Assembly: GCF_024198215.1 (NCBI RefSeq)
Contig: NZ_JAKCFA010000025.1
Location: forward strand, 124,001 to 188,000
Direction of reading: 5' to 3'
Origin: Myxococcus qinghaiensis
GTDB taxonomy: Bacteria > Myxococcota > Myxococcia > Myxococcales > Myxococcaceae
Length of the DNA: 64,000 nt
The notes under the pieces are model-generated. The model searched no databases, had not been told where the DNA came from, and saw nothing but the letters and a program-made list of their open reading frames with translations. Of the stretch, positions 16,508 through 27,000 are shown piece by piece. Made by a program: the position numbers and the translations under genes. Every line of letters starts with the position of its first letter. Within the stretch, counting starts at the first letter, position 1.

Positions 16508-17371
16508 CTACTCTTTCTCGATGTCGCGGTCCCAGAGCTGAACGCGGGTGTTGTCGTCGGTCAGCCGCTTGGTCAGCTCCGCCGCGATGGCCACGGAGCG
16601 GTGCTTGCCACCCGTGCACCCCAGCGCCACCGTGAGGTACGCCTTCCCCTCCTTCTGGTAGCGAGGGAAGAGGAAGCGGCACAGGTCCACGACCTTCTCG
16701 AGGAACTGCTGCGTCTCCTCGCGCTCCAGCACGTACGCCGCCACCTTGGGCACCTTGCCCGTCAGCCCCTTCATCTCCGGGACGAAGTACGGGTTGGGCA
16801 GGAAGCGCACGTCCAGCACCAGGTCCGCCTGCGGCGGCACCCCGTACCGGTAGCCGAAGGACATCACCGACAGGCTCGGCCCCGCCGCGGGCTCCGGGCT
16901 GAAGCGCGCCTGCACCATGCGCTTCAAGTCATGGACGTTCAGCACCGACGAGTCGATGACCTGGTCGGCGATTTCGCGCAAGTCACGCAGCTCCTGGCGC
17001 TCCGCCTTGATGCCGTCCGCCACGGTGCCGTTGGGCGCCAGCGGATGGCGGCGGCGCGTCTCGCTGAAGCGACGGATGAGGCTGTCGTCGCTGGAGTCGA
17101 GGAAGAGCACCTCCACGTGGTGACCGGCGCGGCGGACCTCGTCGAGCACCCGGGGGGCGTCCTTGAGGAACACGCCCTCGCGCACGTCCATCACCAGCGC
17201 CATGCGCTCGATGTTGCCCCCACCGGCCAGCTCCGTGAGCTTGGGCAGCAGCAGCACCGGCAGGTTGTCGATGCAGAAGAACCCCGCATCCTCCAACGCC
17301 CGGATGGCGGTGGACTTGCCGGAGCCGGACATGCCGGTGATGACGACCAACTGTTTCGCGGGCGCGGTCAC
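16508..17371 (-). CDS. rapZ: RNase adapter / nucleotide-binding protein RapZ (YvcJ)
   Basis: The 287-residue protein has the N-terminal P-loop GMSGSGKST (about residues 13-21) followed by 'FFCIDNLP', and the C-terminal signature GCTGGKHRS near residue 255, both diagnostic for RapZ/YvcJ. In E. coli RapZ binds GlmZ/GlmY small RNAs and RNase E to tune glucosamine-6-phosphate synthase; outside enterobacteria its role is less clear but it is commonly encoded with hprK or PTS-Ntr genes. Here it overlaps hprK by four bases. Length and motifs are complete. Confidence 0.95.
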   Translation of the reverse strand: MTAPAKQLVVITGMSGSGKSTAIRALEDAGFFCIDNLPVLLLPKLTELAGGGNIERMALVMDVREGVFLKDAPRVLDEVRRAGHHVEVLFLDSSDDSLIRRFSETRRRHPLAPNGTVADGIKAERQELRDLREIADQVIDSSVLNVHDLKRMVQARFSPEPAAGPSLSVMSFGYRYGVPPQADLVLDVRFLPNPYFVPEMKGLTGKVPKVAAYVLEREETQQFLEKVVDLCRFLFPRYQKEGKAYLTVALGCTGGKHRSVAIAAELTKRLTDDNTRVQLWDRDIEKE

Positions 17372-18333
17372 TCGACCTCTTCTCCCAGGGTGCGGCGCAT
17401 CGCCCCTTCGGCGATGGCTCGGTTGAGCCGCTCGGCGAATTCCCTCGCCGAGTGGTGGCCCTGAAGCTTCAGCAACTGGTTGCGGGCGGCCACCTCGATG
17501 ATGGTCGCCATGTTACGGCCTGGACGCACGGGTACCACCGACAGTGGGATGTCCACACCCACAATCTGCAGATGTTTGTCCTCCACGCCAAGCCGGTCGT
17601 ACTCCTGATGGGGGTCCCATTCCTGCAGCTCAATCACGAGCTCGATTTTCTTCTGCTCGCGCACCGCCGCCACGCCGAACAGGTCCTTGATGTTGATGAT
17701 GCCCAGGCCCCGAATCTCCATGTGGTGCTTGATGACCGGGTTGCCCGCGCCGTAGACGGCCCCCTTGCGCCGGCTGACGTCGACGATGTCGTCCGCCACC
17801 AGCCGGTGGGCCCGCATCACCAAATCGAGGGCAATCTCGCTCTTGCCGATGCCGCTCTTGCCCAACAGCAGGATGCCCACGCCGAAGACGTCCATCAGCA
17901 CGCCGTGCAGGCTGCTGGACTCGGTGAGCGCCTCCTCCAGGAAGGACTGCACCCGGGTGATGAACTCGCTGGAGAGCAGCGGCGTCTTCATCAGCGCCAG
18001 CCCGCCGGCCTCGCACGCCGTCACCAGGACGGGCGGAATCTCCAGCTCCTTCGTCACCACGACGCACGCCAGGTCCTCTTCCTCGAAGAGCTTGGAGAGC
18101 GCGTCCCGCTGCCGCGACTCCGGCAGGGTGGCCAGATAGGAAATCTCGGTGTTGCCGAACACCTGGACCCGGTGGGGGTGGAGGTGCTCGGTGAAGCCCG
18201 CCAGCGCCAGCCCCGGCTTCTGGATGCGCGACGAGTCCACCGTCCGCGTCAGCCCGCTCGCGCCCGCGATGAGCGTGAGGCGCAAGTCGTAGTCGTGGTC
18301 CTCGATGAGCTGGGAGATGCGGATGGATTTCAT
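17368..18333 (-). CDS. hprK: HPr kinase/phosphorylase
   Basis: Starting from the ATG at 18333 the protein has 321 residues, matching HprK. An N-terminal domain of about 130 residues (opening '[19 protein letters not shown]') precedes the kinase domain with Walker [10 protein letters not shown] and the HprK signature '[11 protein letters not shown]'. The enzyme phosphorylates, and by phosphorolysis dephosphorylates, Ser46 of the phosphocarrier HPr. A longer reading to 18384 exists but lacks homology. It is first in an hprK-rapZ-mntP operon. The HPr and enzyme I genes that often follow hprK in proteobacteria are not in this window. Confidence 0.95.
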   Translation of the reverse strand: MKSIRISQLIEDHDYDLRLTLIAGASGLTRTVDSSRIQKPGLALAGFTEHLHPHRVQVFGNTEISYLATLPESRQRDALSKLFEEEDLACVVVTKELEIPPVLVTACEAGGLALMKTPLLSSEFITRVQSFLEEALTESSSLHGVLMDVFGVGILLLGKSGIGKSEIALDLVMRAHRLVADDIVDVSRRKGAVYGAGNPVIKHHMEIRGLGIINIKDLFGVAAVREQKKIELVIELQEWDPHQEYDRLGVEDKHLQIVGVDIPLSVVPVRPGRNMATIIEVAARNQLLKLQGHHSAREFAERLNRAIAEGAMRRTLGEEVE

Positions 18334-18525
18334 CGTCGGGGCCTGGAATATCACCGGTGGGGGCTTTTGAGGCGAAGTGCCCACCTGGCATGTCGTCCCC
18401 CACCTCTACCGCCGATTGCCCACCCGAGCGAAGCCCCGGCCGCCCTCCCAGCGAATCGCTTGGGACCTCAACAATGAGCGCCGAGGCCATTTCCCCCCGC
18501 CCCGCGCGTTGCTAAGCCCCGGCCC

Positions 18526-18870
18526 ATGTCCGACTGCCTCTTTTGCAAGATTCGCGACGGCCTCATCCCCGCCAAGGTCGTCTATCAGGACGACGCCTGC
18601 CTGGCCTTCGAGGACATCAATCCCCAGGCGCCCACGCACGTCCTGTTCATCCCCCGCAAGCACATCGCCACGGTGAACGACATCTCCACGGAGGACGAGG
18701 CGGCGGTGGGCCACCTCTTCGTGGCCGCGGCGAAGCTGGCCCAGCAGCGGGGCCACGCCAGCAACGGGTACCGGGTGGTGATGAACACTCACAAGGACGC
18801 CGGGCAGACGGTGTTCCACATCCATCTGCACCTGCTGGCGGGTCGGCCGCTCCTCTGGCCTCCAGGCTGA
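18526..18870 (+). CDS. HIT (histidine triad) family nucleotide hydrolase
   Basis: The 114-residue protein begins 'MSDCLFCKIRDG', the usual HINT-type start with a zinc-binding C-x-x-C, and carries the histidine triad H-I-H-L-H near residue 100 in 'QTVFHIHLHLLAG'. The family hydrolyses AMP-amidates and related nucleotide conjugates as a cytoplasmic dimer. It is transcribed divergently from hprK. No clear ribosome-binding site precedes the ATG; the start is chosen by family alignment. Confidence 0.95.
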   Translation: MSDCLFCKIRDGLIPAKVVYQDDACLAFEDINPQAPTHVLFIPRKHIATVNDISTEDEAAVGHLFVAAAKLAQQRGHASNGYRVVMNTHKDAGQTVFHIHLHLLAGRPLLWPPG

Positions 18871-18971
18871 GCAGGCACGCGCTGCGGACCGCCAGGGCGC
18901 TGGCACGGGAGTGGACGCGGGCCGGGTGAGCGGGTGTTAGCGTCTCCTGACAGCGCAGGGGTGCGCCGCGC

Positions 18972-19742
18972 ATGCCCTTCACCACGGAATCCTCTCCCAG
19001 CAACCGCCGCGCCTATACGGTGCTCTCGCTCCTGCTCGCGGCGGTCGCCGGGTCGGTGAATGCGACGGGCTTCGTGGCGCTCGGCATGCACACGTCTCAC
19101 ATGTCCGGGAACATGGCGGCGCTGGGCGAGTCGATTGCCACGGGCGAAGGGCGCCTCACGGTGCTCGCCGCGCAGCTGCTCCTGTCCTTCGTGCTGGGCG
19201 CGGTGTGCGCGGCGGCGCTGCTGGATGCGTCCCGTCACCGCTCGCGAGGCCGGCACGTCGCCGCGCTGCTGGTGGAGGTGGTGACGTTGGCCGGCATCGG
19301 CACGGCGCTCACGTCCTCGCCGGGCACGCGCGCGCCCGTGCTGATGTGGGGCCTGGCCTTCGCCATGGGGCTGCAGAACGCGCTCGTCACCCGGGTGTCC
19401 GGCGCGGTGGTGCGGACGACCCACATCACCGGCATCCTCACGGACATCGGGATTCAGCTGGTGCGGATGTTCGCCTGGGTGCGGGACGGGGCTCGCGGCC
19501 AGGGCGTCACCGGCGTGCTGCGCCGGCTGCGCGCCCTGCCCTCCGCCATCGAGTTCGAGCGCACGCGCCTTCACCTGGGACTGGGCGCCGCGTTCCTGCT
19601 GGGGTGCACCAGCGGGCCGCTGCTCTATGTCCATCACGGGGCCGCTGCCCTGGGGTTGCCGTGCGCGGTGCTGCTCCTGCTCATCGGCCTGGACTTGAGC
19701 CAGGCGGCGCGACGCCAGCCGGACTCGGCCTCGCGCGCCTGA
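18972..19742 (+). CDS. DUF1275 (YoaK-like) membrane protein
   Basis: The 256-residue inner-membrane protein has about six hydrophobic helices. It shows the family motifs 'GSVNATGFVALGMHTSHMSGN' (read in two parts, near residues 25-45) and 'GLQNALVTRVSGAVVRTTHITG' in the middle. DUF1275 proteins are widespread, small, and of unknown transport or sensing function. It ends one base before the convergent stop of the spermidine-synthase-like gene. No partner gene is evident. Confidence 0.87.
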   Translation: MPFTTESSPSNRRAYTVLSLLLAAVAGSVNATGFVALGMHTSHMSGNMAALGESIATGEGRLTVLAAQLLLSFVLGAVCAAALLDASRHRSRGRHVAALLVEVVTLAGIGTALTSSPGTRAPVLMWGLAFAMGLQNALVTRVSGAVVRTTHITGILTDIGIQLVRMFAWVRDGARGQGVTGVLRRLRALPSAIEFERTRLHLGLGAAFLLGCTSGPLLYVHHGAAALGLPCAVLLLLIGLDLSQAARRQPDSASRA

Positions 19743-19743
19743 G

Positions 19744-22275
19744 TCACCGCCCGGCGGGACGGGCCAGGGGTATCTTCGGCGGGCCCGAGGACGCCGCCAC
19801 ATCCACGACATTCACATCGGGTTCGATTTCCCGCAGCACCCGCAGCACGCTGCTGCGGTCATCCGTCCAGGCGAAGTCCTGCTCTTCACGCAGCCCCAGG
19901 CGCCGCACGCGCGCCGTGGCTCGGGTGAACGTCGGGCCCCAGGAGAACTCACGGTCCGGACTGAGCAGCATCCAGTTGCTGCGCAGCGCGTCCCCCTGCG
20001 TGTCGTAGAAGACGAAGGCCGCGTGCATGCCCAGGCGGCGCGCGTGTGACAGCGTCACCGGCACCAGGTCCAGGTGCACGTTGCTGATGTGCAGCGCCAG
20101 CACGCCGTGAGGAGCCAGGTGCCGCTTGTACAGGGCCACCGCCTCCTCGGTGAGCAGGTGCACGGGGACGGAGTCGGAGGAGAAGACATCCAACGCCAGC
20201 ACGTCGAACGCGCCGGGCTCGCCTCGCTCCAGCTCGCGCTCCAGGGAGATGCGCGCGTCCCCCTCCACCACTTCAATCGTCGCGGGCGAGTCGCTCAGGT
20301 AGCTGAAGAAGCCGCCCTCGCCTCGCGCCAGGGAGATGACCGCCGGGTTGATTTCATAGAAGCGCCCCAGGTCCTCCTTCTCCAGCAGCGCCGCGCTCGT
20401 CCCCACGCCCAGCCCCAGCACGCCCATGCGCAGGCCCGGAGGCAGGCCCACCGCCGCGCGCAGCCGACGCTGCTCCGCGATGGCCAGCCCGAGCCCGGCC
20501 TCCCGCGTGTAGTACGTCGTCGGCCGCGAGCGGTACTCCGGCTTGACGTACTGCATGCCGTGGGTGATGGCGCCGTGGCGCTGGCTGTAGAAGTGGGTCT
20601 CCGGGTCCTCCTCGCCCTGCTCCGTCACCCGCACCACGCCGAAGAAGTTCCGCTCGCTGAACAGCGCCTTGTCCAGCTCCCGGTTCACCGAGAGGAACAG
20701 GTTCACCGTCACCATGACGAGCATCGCGCCGCGCAGCACCCGTCGGCCGCGCTGACTCCACGTCTCGGCCGCCGGCCCGCGCACCATTCCCGCGAGCGCC
20801 ACCGCGCAGCAGCCTCCCAAGGACAGCGGGTACTCCCAGTACGCGCGGAAGAAGACGGTGGCCACGCCGCTGACGAACAGCGCGCCCAGCACGCCCCCCG
20901 CGGACACCCACAGGTAGAAGGCACTCAGGTGGCGCGGGGCCGGACGCAGCCGGTACAGCTCGCCGTGACACACCATGCAGCCGGCGAAGAGCGACAGGGC
21001 GTAGGCGAGGAGCTGGAGGGGGAGCGGAAAGTGGGCCCCCGCCGCGTGCGCGTGCGCCACCGCCGCCCCGGAGCCGATGAGCAGCACCCCGTAGACGGTG
21101 CGCGAATAGAAGGACTCGCGCGAGAAGGCGATGATGAAGGTGAGCAGGTAGACGGCCAGCGGCAGCACCCAGAGGAAGGGACCCGCGGCCACGTCCTGCG
21201 AGAGCTGGTTCGTCGTCGCGAGCAGCAGCACCGACGCGCATGTGGCCAACCCGAGCCACGACAGCGTGCGCGCCACTCCGGGCCGGGCCTCGGAGTCGAT
21301 GGGGGCGGGCGCGCCTCGCGCTTCTCGCCGCATCGCCTCGAAGGCCGCTTCACGGGCCGCTTCCGCAGCCGTCGTCTGTGCCGGTGACGCGGCCTCGAGC
21401 GACGTCGGGGAGGAGGCCACGGCGAGCCCGTTCCCCGCACTGGCCTCGGCCCTCCGCGAAGCGACCTCACCCTCCTGGGCGGCGGCACCGTGCGGGCCCG
21501 AGGCACCTCCCGCCGCCAACGCGGGCCAGGCACCGATTGCACCGGTCCCCAGCACTTCGGCACTCGCCGACAGCTCGCCCGTGGCCCCCACGCCCGCGGG
21601 CGCGCTCACGACGTCGACTCCAGCTCCCTCGGCCCCTGTCGAGCCCACGGCGCCCGCTGTCGCCCGCTCGTGTCGCAGCACGTCCACCGCGCACACCGCG
21701 CAAGCCACCGCGAACAGGACGAAGCCCACGCCCCAGCCCCACGCCTGAGTGCCCCGCCCTACCCACGGCTCCACCAGGAAGGGGTAGCCCAGGAGCGCCA
21801 GCAGCGAGCCCACGTTGGACAGCGCATACAGCGCATACGGGGAGCGGCCGGGCCGCGCGCGGGAGAACCAGGACTGCAGCAGCGGCCCCGTCGTGCTCAG
21901 CACGAAGAACGGCAGGCCGATGGTGGCCGCCAGCATCGCCAACAGCCGGGGCACCGCCAGGTCCGTGGCCGCCGGACGCCACTCCGGCCCTGGCGCCACC
22001 GGTGAGCCCACCCACAGGGCCCTTGCCCCCAGCACCGCCACCGCCACCGCCAGCACGCCCAGGTGCACCTTCGCCTGCGTCCTCGGCCTCAGTCGCGACG
22101 CGAGCCCGTGCGAATACGCATACCCGCCCAGCAGCGCCGCCTGGAAGAACAGCATGCATGCGGTCCAGACGCCGGGCGTGCCGCCATACCAGGGCAACGC
22201 ATACCGCCCCGCGAGGGGCTGCACTCCAAACAACAAGAAGGCACTGGTGAAGATGGCAACGGCGTAACGGAGCAT
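19744..22275 (-). CDS. Membrane-anchored spermidine-synthase-like protein
   Basis: From the ATG at 22275 the protein has 843 residues. The N-terminal ~500 residues hold many membrane helices in the style of 'fused MFS/spermidine synthase' proteins ('AIFTSAFLLFGVQPLAGRY'). An Ala/Gly/Glu-rich cytoplasmic insert of about 130 residues (near 235-365) interrupts them. The C-terminal part is a Rossmann aminopropyl/methyltransferase-like domain with 'LGLGVGTSAALL', 'FYEINPAVISLA' and 'VVEGDARISL'. The family is annotated as putrescine aminopropyltransferase-like, but many members lack proof of that activity. It lies 19 bases after cstA and should be co-transcribed with it. Confidence 0.85.
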   Translation of the reverse strand: MLRYAVAIFTSAFLLFGVQPLAGRYALPWYGGTPGVWTACMLFFQAALLGGYAYSHGLASRLRPRTQAKVHLGVLAVAVAVLGARALWVGSPVAPGPEWRPAATDLAVPRLLAMLAATIGLPFFVLSTTGPLLQSWFSRARPGRSPYALYALSNVGSLLALLGYPFLVEPWVGRGTQAWGWGVGFVLFAVACAVCAVDVLRHERATAGAVGSTGAEGAGVDVVSAPAGVGATGELSASAEVLGTGAIGAWPALAAGGASGPHGAAAQEGEVASRRAEASAGNGLAVASSPTSLEAASPAQTTAAEAAREAAFEAMRREARGAPAPIDSEARPGVARTLSWLGLATCASVLLLATTNQLSQDVAAGPFLWVLPLAVYLLTFIIAFSRESFYSRTVYGVLLIGSGAAVAHAHAAGAHFPLPLQLLAYALSLFAGCMVCHGELYRLRPAPRHLSAFYLWVSAGGVLGALFVSGVATVFFRAYWEYPLSLGGCCAVALAGMVRGPAAETWSQRGRRVLRGAMLVMVTVNLFLSVNRELDKALFSERNFFGVVRVTEQGEEDPETHFYSQRHGAITHGMQYVKPEYRSRPTTYYTREAGLGLAIAEQRRLRAAVGLPPGLRMGVLGLGVGTSAALLEKEDLGRFYEINPAVISLARGEGGFFSYLSDSPATIEVVEGDARISLERELERGEPGAFDVLALDVFSSDSVPVHLLTEEAVALYKRHLAPHGVLALHISNVHLDLVPVTLSHARRLGMHAAFVFYDTQGDALRSNWMLLSPDREFSWGPTFTRATARVRRLGLREEQDFAWTDDRSSVLRVLREIEPDVNVVDVAASSGPPKIPLARPAGR

Positions 22276-22294
22276 GCAGAACCTTGAGGCGGAA

Positions 22295-23986
22295 TCAGAC
22301 AGCGGGCGCGGGGGCCGCGGGGGGACGCCGGGAGCGCAGCGCACGCGCCCCCGCTGTGAAGAGCGACAAAGCCAACGCAAGCAACACCACCGCCACCACC
22401 CCATTCACGCGGGAGGCGGCGGAGCTGGTCGGCTGCAGCGCCTCGCGCACCAGGAGCACCAGGCTGGTGAGCGTCACGGCCCCCACGAACAGCATGGGCA
22501 CCAGCGCATACACATACGGCCGGCTCGTGCTCTTGAGCCACACACAGACGCCCAGGAGCGACAGCGAGGCGAGCAGCTGATTGGACGTGCCGAACAACGT
22601 CCAGAACGAGCGCCACGCCCCCGTGCCCGCCAGCAGCACGAAGGCCAGCGGCACCCCACACGTCACCGCCGTGGCCACCATCGCCGACACCCGCCCCTTC
22701 CTGCCCGTCAGCTCCTGGAGGATGTAGCGCCCCAGCCGCGTGGACACGTCCAGCGTGTCGAACACGAAGGTGGAGAAGGCCATGGCGCCGAACGTCGTGG
22801 CGAAGACGAGGTGCTCCTTGCCCAGCACCGTGACGAGGAAGCGTCCCAACCCCGCGCCATACACCGCGCCGGGCGCCTTGCCCGCGAGCTCCCCCTGGGT
22901 GGCAATCATCACCGTCGCCAGCGCGATGACCGCCACGAAGCCCTCCAGCAGCATGGCCCCGTAGCCCACCGGCTTGCAGTGCGGCTCCTTGTCTATCTGC
23001 TTCGACGTGGTGCCCGAACACACCAGCCCGTGGAAGCCCGAGCATGCTCCGCAGGCGATGGTGACGAAGAGGAAGGGAAACAGCGCGCCTCCAGCCCCGG
23101 GCACGTTGAAGCCCGCGAAGGCCGGCTGCTCAATCGACAGCTCCCCGCTCAGCCCGCCGTAGAAGATGCCCACCACGCCCACCGCCAGCGCCGCGTAGAG
23201 CACGAAGCCGCCCAGGTAGCCGCGCGGCTGCAGGAGCACCCACACCGGCGTGAGCGACGCGATGAAGCAGTACGCGAGGATGAGCGCCGCCCAGCTGCGC
23301 GCATCCATCACCAGCAGCGTGGAGAAGCGCGTGCCCAGGAACACCACGCCCAGCGTCGCCGGCACGAAGATGAGCGTCTGCAGCCACAAGGGCGGCTTCA
23401 GGTAGCGGTCCACCAGCCCCATCACCATCGCCAGTCCCAGGTAGGCAATCGACGCGAAGGCCACCGCGCCGCCCAGGTTGAAGCGGAAGGTGAGCCCCTC
23501 CAGCTCCGCGTCACCGCTGACGAACGTCGCGGCCGTCGCATCCGTGAAGGCGACGATGACGTAGACGAGCGCCACCCAGATGAAGGCCAGCATCGCCAGC
23601 CCCGCCGTCGGCCCCAGGTGGCTGCGCACGACTTCCGCGATGGAGACGGCCCCGTGGCGCACGCTGGCCACCAGCGTGGCGAAGTCGTGCATCGCCCCGA
23701 TGAACACCGAGCCCACCGCTATCCACAACAGCGCCGGCAGCCAGCCGAACTGCTGCGCCGCGAGGATGGGACCCGCGATGGGGCCCGCCGCGGCAATCGC
23801 GCTGAAGTGCTGGCCCAGCAGGTAGAAGGGCTTCGTCGGCACGAAGTCCACGCCGTCCTGCTTCGTGTGCGCGGGCGTCGCGGCGCCACCGTCCAGCCGG
23901 AACTGCCGGGCGATGAAGCCGCCGTAGAAGCGATAGCCGAGGGCCAGCACCACCAGGAACACGCCGGCAATCAGGGGGAGGCTCAT
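22295..23986 (-). CDS. cstA: Carbon starvation protein A (CstA) family transporter
   Basis: The 563-residue protein with many membrane helices begins 'MSLPLIAGVFLVVLALGYRFYGGFIA' (first helix), then 'DFVPTKPFYLLGQHFSAIAAAGPI', the family signature in two overlapping parts. Later motifs include 'ACGACSGFHGLVCSGTTSK'. CstA/YjiY proteins take up pyruvate or peptides when carbon is limiting. A likely ribosome-binding site (TCAGGA) lies directly before the ATG. The downstream spermidine-synthase-like gene shares the transcript. The length is somewhat shorter than E. coli CstA (about 700) and fits the short CstA group. Confidence 0.93.
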   Translation of the reverse strand: MSLPLIAGVFLVVLALGYRFYGGFIARQFRLDGGAATPAHTKQDGVDFVPTKPFYLLGQHFSAIAAAGPIAGPILAAQQFGWLPALLWIAVGSVFIGAMHDFATLVASVRHGAVSIAEVVRSHLGPTAGLAMLAFIWVALVYVIVAFTDATAATFVSGDAELEGLTFRFNLGGAVAFASIAYLGLAMVMGLVDRYLKPPLWLQTLIFVPATLGVVFLGTRFSTLLVMDARSWAALILAYCFIASLTPVWVLLQPRGYLGGFVLYAALAVGVVGIFYGGLSGELSIEQPAFAGFNVPGAGGALFPFLFVTIACGACSGFHGLVCSGTTSKQIDKEPHCKPVGYGAMLLEGFVAVIALATVMIATQGELAGKAPGAVYGAGLGRFLVTVLGKEHLVFATTFGAMAFSTFVFDTLDVSTRLGRYILQELTGRKGRVSAMVATAVTCGVPLAFVLLAGTGAWRSFWTLFGTSNQLLASLSLLGVCVWLKSTSRPYVYALVPMLFVGAVTLTSLVLLVREALQPTSSAASRVNGVVAVVLLALALSLFTAGARALRSRRPPAAPAPAV

Positions 23987-24061
23987 TCCTGAAGGCTTTC
24001 CCGCCCAGGACTTCCGGTCAACTCCATGACTTCTGGCTGCTCCAGGGCCAAGGCCGCGGGC

Positions 24062-27000
24062 TCACTCGTCTTCCTGGCTGAGTTGTCTCAGCGCATCCTT
24101 CTTCACCCGCCTCACACTCTTGAGGATTTCGGGGTCCGGGTCCGGCTCCCCCTTGGCGGCCTCCACCATTTGGCTCACGTCGTTCCGACGCGTGCACAGC
24201 ACGCCCATGTTCTCGCAAGGACGGATCTTCTCCAGCTTCTCGAACAGGGCGAGCGTCTCCTTCCACTCCTTCCTGAGCTCGGCCTGGGCCTTGCTCGTGG
24301 GAGCCGTGGCAGCTCGCGCACGTGAAGCGGCGCGCTTGGAGGGGGCGGACTTCGCGGGGCTGCCCGACAACGGGGCCAGGAACAGGTCCTCCGCCACCGG
24401 CTTGTCCTCGGCCGGCTTCGCGGGAGGCGGTACGTTCGCGGGAGCCGGTGGGGAGGGAGGCGGGCTGTCCTCGGCGACCACCTCACCCGCGACGGGCGGC
24501 GCGGCGACCGGAGGCACTTCATCCCCCCGCGCCACGGCGCGCTCAGAGGACGGAGGCTGGGGCCGCTCGATGGGCTTCGCGGCCGGAGGGCCCGCGTCGA
24601 GCTGGGCGAGCCCCAGCTGCCGTGTCAGGAGTCTGAGCAAATCGGGCTTCAGGACGAGCGCGGCGGCGCCCGCGAGCAACGCGCCCAGACCGCCCAGCAT
24701 CACCACCCACTTCACGACGGACCTGCCCTGGGAGCGCCGGGGCATGGAGGTCCTGCGGGTGTCCTCTCCGGCGCGGCGCGCGGCGGCCTGCACGTTCGGC
24801 CGGACGGGCACCGCCGTGCGGCGCGTCTCGTCATGCGAGGGCATGGACACGCGAACATCCGCGTCCTCCTCCTCGTCCTCGGCGGGCTCGGGTGCGGGCG
24901 CCGGGGCAGGCGCGGGACGGATGACGGAGGCGGACCCGGTGCGCCGGCCCTGCTGCACGGGTCGCATGCCGGGAGAGGACGCGCGGACGCGGCTCGAGCC
25001 CGTCTTCGGACGCGCGCTCCCCTGCCGCTCCTCCTGCTCCCGCGCGGCGCCCTCCGCGTCGCGAAGGAAGCTCTCGTCGAGCACCACGCGAGGCTGGGTG
25101 TCCTCATGGGCGACGGCCGCCGGCCGCATGTCCGCCACGCGCGGCCCCCGAGGGTCCGTGTCCGCGTCGCGAGGCCCGCGAGGCTGCGTGTCGTCGGAGC
25201 GCTCCGCTCGTGGCGGCCGGGACGCGCGCGGGTTGGTGTCCATCTCCTCCACCCGCACCGCCTGCTCGTCGTGGCCCATCTGCTCGGGCGTGAGCACCGG
25301 CAGCTCGGCCCCGTCCGACTCGAAGCCCGCCGAGGCCCCGACATCCGGAACGCCCCCGCCCGACTCGGCGCCGCGGGACGAAGGCGCGCTGGCCGGGGCC
25401 GCGCCCGAGCGCGCGGGCGTCGCGGGCAGGGAGACGGCCGGCATCATCATCACCCCCGAGCGCGTCGGAGCGCCCGGTGGCGGCGAGGAGAACGGGCCGC
25501 TCGCCGCGGAGACCGCGGGCATCACCATCGCCCCCGAGCGCGCGGGAGCCCCGGGAGGCAGCGTCCCCGAAGGAGCGCTCAGCGCCTGACGCTGCGGCAT
25601 CGTCGCGGGCGGCACTGGCGCGGCGGGCGGCGGCTGGGCCACCGGAGGCGGAGGTCCACCAGGACGGGGACCCGAGGCGGGCGCCGGAGGCCGGGACGCC
25701 GTCGCGCCGGGCCTGAGCGGCTCGCCACCGGCTCCACGCAGCGGCTCCGCGCGGGGCTCCGTCGGCTCCACCGGCCAGGGGGACGGCTCGGAGTCGGCGG
25801 GGCCGACCACGGCCCCCATGGGCACCAGCTCCAGCTCCGTGGGCCGCATGTCCGGCCTCGAAGGCGGCGGCGCGGGCGGAGTCCAGGGGGCGGGGGGAAT
25901 CGCCTCCGGCGGCATCGTGGCCAGTGGCACCTCGCGCGTCTGCGAGGGCGGGCGAATCACCGCGGGGACCGCGGGCGGCGGCGCGGGAGGAGGACGGCTG
26001 AAGGCCTCCGGCTCCACCTCCACCGAGGGCGACGTGTCCGGATTCAGCCGGCCCGCCCGGGCGCGGGCCTCTTCCTCCAGGGCCTCCAGCGGGAAGGCGG
26101 GCCGCGTGGACTCGTCCATGGGGATGCCCGGACGCGTCTCGCCGTCATTCACCGGCCCCCCGGCCTCGCGGCTGCGCGGCGTGGGGTGGAAGGAGAGCGC
26201 CTCCACCGGGCCATCCAGCCGGATGGTCTTCGCGGGCAGCATCGCCCCCGCCGGCAGCGTCGCGCGGGGCGCGGGGCCACCGTCCTCCTGCTCCAGGGCA
26301 CCGGCGCGAGGCTCCGGGGCGCCGCCACCGCGCGGCACCTCCTTGAGGCTGGCCAACAGGCGCCGCTCGGACTGGAAGTCCGCGGTGAACAGCTCGCGCA
26401 TGAAGCGGCTGACGCTCTCCGGGCCCGCGTTCGCGTCAATCTCCATCAGGCACGTCTGCAGCCGGCCGCGGAACTCCTCCGCCGTCTGGAAGCGCTGCGC
26501 GGGGTCCACCTCCAGCGCCTTGGCCACCAGCGCCGTCACCGAGCGCGGCGTGAGCGGCTCCACCTCATCCAGCGGCGGCACCTTGGGGTTGGCGACGACG
26601 GACATCAGCTCGCCGGGGTGGATGCCGTCGAAGGGGTTCTTGCCGGCGATGAGCTCGTAGAGCGTGAGGCCCACCGCGTACAAGTCGCTGCGGCGGTCCA
26701 CCGGCTGGTGCCGCGCCTGCTCCGGGGACATGTAGAGGAACTTGCCCAGGATGATGCTGGGGTTCGTCTTCGCCGCCGACAGCCGGCTCTTGGCCAGCCC
26801 GAAGTCGACGACCTTCACCTCCCCTTCGTAGGAGATGAGGATGTTCTGCGGAGAGATGTCCCGGTGGACCAGCTTCAGGTCCTCGCCGTCGTCATCCTTC
26901 TTGCGGTGCGCGTAGGCGAGCGCGTCCAGCACCCGGCCCACGACATAGAGGATGAAGGTGAGCGGCAGCGGCACCTGCCTGTCCCTGACGCGGGCGGCCA

